In this document: one piece after another, positions 62,010 to 64,000 of the stretch
Layout of the letters: the number at the start of each line of letters is the position of its first letter
Position numbering within the stretch: position 1 is the first letter of the stretch
Source of the DNA: Flavobacterium endophyticum
Lineage (GTDB): Bacteria > Bacteroidota > Bacteroidia > Flavobacteriales > Flavobacteriaceae
Assembly: GCF_003634455.1 (NCBI RefSeq)
Contig: NZ_RBLC01000001.1
Coordinates: forward strand, 1 to 64,000
DNA: 64,000 bases
Reading direction: 5' to 3'
The notes under the pieces: model-generated
The model's input: only the letters and a program-made list of their open reading frames with translations
Told to the model about the DNA's origin: nothing
Databases searched by the model: none
Made by a program: the position numbers and the translations under genes

Positions 62010-62042
62010 GCAGGCACTATCGTGTCTTGCCCTGTCTTTTTA
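62010..62042 (+). terminator. Expression-platform terminator of the TPP riboswitch
   Basis: GCAGGCAC/GTGTCTTGC hairpin (one bulge) with a short TATC loop and a T-run, just after the aptamer. It rules out the thiM start at 62027. Confidence 0.75.
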
Positions 62043-62092
62043 TTCCAAAGCATCTCCTGCAGCCATTCAGTCATAAACTAAACCTAAATGGA

Positions 62093-62890
62093 ATGGAACA
62101 GAACCTTTGGAAACACATCATCGCCGTCAGGCAATCTTCTCCCTTAGTGCATAATATTACCAATTTTGTGGTAATGAATACTACCGCCAATGCCCTGCTC
62201 GCTGTCGGTGCCTCGCCTATCATGGCACATTCCCATGCCGAAGTCGAAGAAATGACGAGTCTCTGCCAGTCGCTCGTTGTCAATATCGGAACCCTAGACG
62301 ATTATTTTGTCGATGCCATGCTATTGGCCGTACAAAAAGCCAATGAGCAGAAAAAACCTTGGATACTCGATCCAGTAGGCGCTGGAGCCACCTCATATCG
62401 CGATGCCGTATTGTCGCAACTGTTAGCTCATAATCCTGCCGTTGTGCGCGGCAATGCCTCAGAAATACTTGCCTTGGCCAAAGCCAACAGCACCGCAACC
62501 AAAGGTGTAGACAGCACCGCAAAGAGCGATGAGGCCGTTGATGCCGCCCGTTTTATCCAGCAAAAATACGGTTCGGTAGTCTGCATTTCTGGCGAAACCG
62601 ACATCATCGTCTCCCAAAACCAGACTGTCTTTATCCGCAATGGCAACGCCCTAATGACAAAAGTAACCGGACTCGGCTGTTCTGCCAGTGCCGTGATAGG
62701 CGCCTTTGTCGCCGCCGTTGCAGCTCCTGCCGAAGCCGTTGCCGCCGCTATGGCACTGTTTAGCATAAGCGGCGAGCTGGCTGCAAGACAGAGCAATGGC
62801 CCCGGTACCCTGCAGGTACTGCTGCTGGATAAGCTCTATACCCTTTCTGAGCAAGAATTTAACGACTCCCTAAACATCCGATATGCGTAG
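62093..62890 (+). CDS. thiM: Hydroxyethylthiazole kinase
   Basis: 265 aa from the ATG at 62093 (MEQNLWKHIIAVRQSSPLVH). The open frame up to 62027 lies within the riboswitch terminator, so it is not used. PLVHNITNFVVMNTTANALLA, WILDPVGAGATSYRD, VVRGNASEILALAKANS, ISGETDIIV and MTKVTGLGCSASAVIGAFVA (catalytic Cys) are ThiM marks. Phosphorylates the thiazole moiety for thiamine salvage. Overlaps thiE by 8 bp. Confidence 0.95.
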   Translation: MEQNLWKHIIAVRQSSPLVHNITNFVVMNTTANALLAVGASPIMAHSHAEVEEMTSLCQSLVVNIGTLDDYFVDAMLLAVQKANEQKKPWILDPVGAGATSYRDAVLSQLLAHNPAVVRGNASEILALAKANSTATKGVDSTAKSDEAVDAARFIQQKYGSVVCISGETDIIVSQNQTVFIRNGNALMTKVTGLGCSASAVIGAFVAAVAAPAEAVAAAMALFSISGELAARQSNGPGTLQVLLLDKLYTLSEQEFNDSLNIRYA

Positions 62891-63521
62891 GCGATCCTTC
62901 CCTTACCTATTGTATCTTGTCCTTTCTGAAGCAGACTGCCTAGAAAAGAATTACCTGCACGTAGCCGAACAGGCCATAATCGGGGGCGTAGACATTATCC
63001 AGCTAAGAGAAAAAGACCTAACTGCCAAAGAGTATATCGCCAAAGCCCAGCGGCTCAAAGAAATTACAGACCGCTACGCCATCCCATTGATCATCAATGA
63101 CAATCTAGAAGTCGCAAAAAAGATAGGCGCCTTCGGCATCCATGTCGGCAATAACGATGTCCCGCCTACCCACATACGGAAAGAATGGAAGAGCTGCCAG
63201 AGCCTAGGCTATTCTATCGAATTTATCGAGCAACTGCAGAGCAAAGAAACCGAAGCGGCAGACTGCCTCGGCATAAGCCCTGTCTTTCATACCCCTACCA
63301 AAAAAGATACGGTCACTACCTGGGGCATTGAAGGGATAGCTGCCCTGCGGAAACTGACAGACAAGCCGCTGATAGCTATTGGCGGCATGAATGCTGCCAA
63401 TGCCGAAGCCGCCCTAAAAGCAGGAGCCGACTGTATAGCCGTGGTATCGGCTATCTGTGCCGCAGCCGACCCGCAAAAAGCAGCCTACGAACTCAAAAAC
63501 ATACTACTCCGAAACTTATGA
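62883..63521 (+). CDS. thiE: Thiamine-phosphate synthase
   Basis: 212 aa TIM barrel. GGVDIIQLREKDLTAKEYIA, PLIINDNLEVAKKIGAFGIH, LGISPVFHTPTKKDT and LIAIGGMNAANAEAALKAGA are typical of ThiE. Joins HMP-PP and thiazole phosphate to TMP. The stop overlaps the thiD ATG by 4 bp (ATGA). Confidence 0.95.
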   Translation: MRRRSFPYLLYLVLSEADCLEKNYLHVAEQAIIGGVDIIQLREKDLTAKEYIAKAQRLKEITDRYAIPLIINDNLEVAKKIGAFGIHVGNNDVPPTHIRKEWKSCQSLGYSIEFIEQLQSKETEAADCLGISPVFHTPTKKDTVTTWGIEGIAALRKLTDKPLIAIGGMNAANAEAALKAGADCIAVVSAICAAADPQKAAYELKNILLRNL

Positions 63522-64000
63522 AACACTACACCTATCCTTCTGTATTGGCAATAGCCGGATTTGACGGAAGCGGAGGCGCGGGCCTCCAAGCCGACATCAA
63601 GACCATTTCGGCCCTCGGCTGTTATGCCACTTCGGTCCTTACGGCCCTGCCAGTACAAAATACGCAGGGCGTGCGCAACATCTACCCTATTCCTTACCAC
63701 GCCGTTAAAGAGCAGATTGAGGCCGTCATGGACGATATTATGCCTCAGGCCATCAAGATCGGAATGGTACACACCAGCGAATTGGTCGATGTCATTGCAG
63801 CCACATTGCAGCGCTATCCCAAAGTGCCCGTCATTTTTGATCCTGTCATGGTTGCTACCAGCGGACACAGGCTGATTGAAGAAGCGACTATCGAAGCCCT
63901 CATAAATACGCTATTCCCCATAGCCGCCCTCATTACGCCCAACCTAGATGAGGCCGCTCTGCTGGCTCAAATGGAGATAAAGACTGTCGAAGACATGTAT
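63518..64000 (+). CDS. thiD: HMP/HMP-P kinase (partial)
   Basis: At least 161 aa, open to the right edge. AIAGFDGSGGAGLQADIKTI, FDPVMVATSGHRLI and ITPNLDEAALLA are ThiD signatures. The usual D-S-G-G substrate loop reads DGSGG, normal for the family. Phosphorylates HMP twice for thiamine synthesis. ATG at 63518 overlaps the thiE stop. Truncated by the window end. Confidence 0.93.
   Translation, partial: MKHYTYPSVLAIAGFDGSGGAGLQADIKTISALGCYATSVLTALPVQNTQGVRNIYPIPYHAVKEQIEAVMDDIMPQAIKIGMVHTSELVDVIAATLQRYPKVPVIFDPVMVATSGHRLIEEATIEALINTLFPIAALITPNLDEAALLAQMEIKTVEDMY

Noticed and set aside
62027..62092. Upstream start of thiM
   Set aside because: Overlaps the riboswitch terminator; ThiM similarity starts at 62093.
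1..64000. CRISPR array, prophage or insertion sequence
   Set aside because: No regularly spaced identical repeats, no transposase, integrase or phage structural genes were seen.

Overview
The window looks like a flavobacterial (Bacteroidota) chromosome, probably Flavobacterium or a close relative. The DNA is AT-rich. Promoters of the TAnnTTTG type are visible, with a full TTG-N18-TAAATTTG in front of purL. There is a type IX secretion sorting domain at the left edge, the TamB/TamL pair typical of the phylum, a bacillithiol gene (bshB1), DUF3667 proteins, and A/T-rich leaders in place of strong Shine-Dalgarno sites. Most of the window is ordinary core genome. All assignments are by eye; no search was run.

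Layout. 0-13.6 kb: end of a T9SS-secreted protein, then small stress and housekeeping genes (DUF6624, HTH regulator, aspartyl-protease-like protein, DUF1801, DinB, class C beta-lactamase-like), CorA, a PAS/GAF histidine kinase, and a GlxA-type regulator divergent from a DinB-VOC-VOC-VOC group. 13.6-20.2 kb: complete trpEGDCFBA operon behind an attenuator whose leader peptide carries three Trp codons. 20.3-25.2 kb: YciE-like ferritin-fold protein, an acidic protein, Ku and LigD (end joining), then a degenerate 21-bp tandem repeat array. 25.3-35.1 kb: tamB-tamL facing an AsmA-like gene. 35-43 kb: stress proteins, acetyltransferase, DUF421, DUF3667, M28 peptidase, tRNA-His, bshB1, isochorismate synthase and a hotdog thioesterase. 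43-53 kb: two lipoproteins, purL (with a palindromic element inserted in frame), a second DUF3667 protein, DUF2809 and an acyl-CoA synthetase.

53-57 kb is the most unusual part. On the minus strand a slipin (SPFH/band-7) gene lies downstream of an array of eight strongly divergent tRNA genes (Ser, Arg, Asp, His, Pro, Tyr, Leu, Phe). With them are a 106-aa protein of unknown function, two unannotated small ORFs with their own promoters and terminators, and a segment whose tRNA arms appear in circularly permuted order. One tRNA has a 52-nt T-loop, and the tRNA-Leu has lost its long variable arm. I infer a tRNA-mimic or tRNA-damage-related cassette, because slipins of this kind are known from bacterial RNA-repair operons.

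57-64 kb: an operon of secreted isochorismatase-like hydrolase, YtcJ-like amidohydrolase, DoxX and an alginate-export-type porin, then a TPP riboswitch controlling thiM-thiE-thiD. thiD runs off the right edge.
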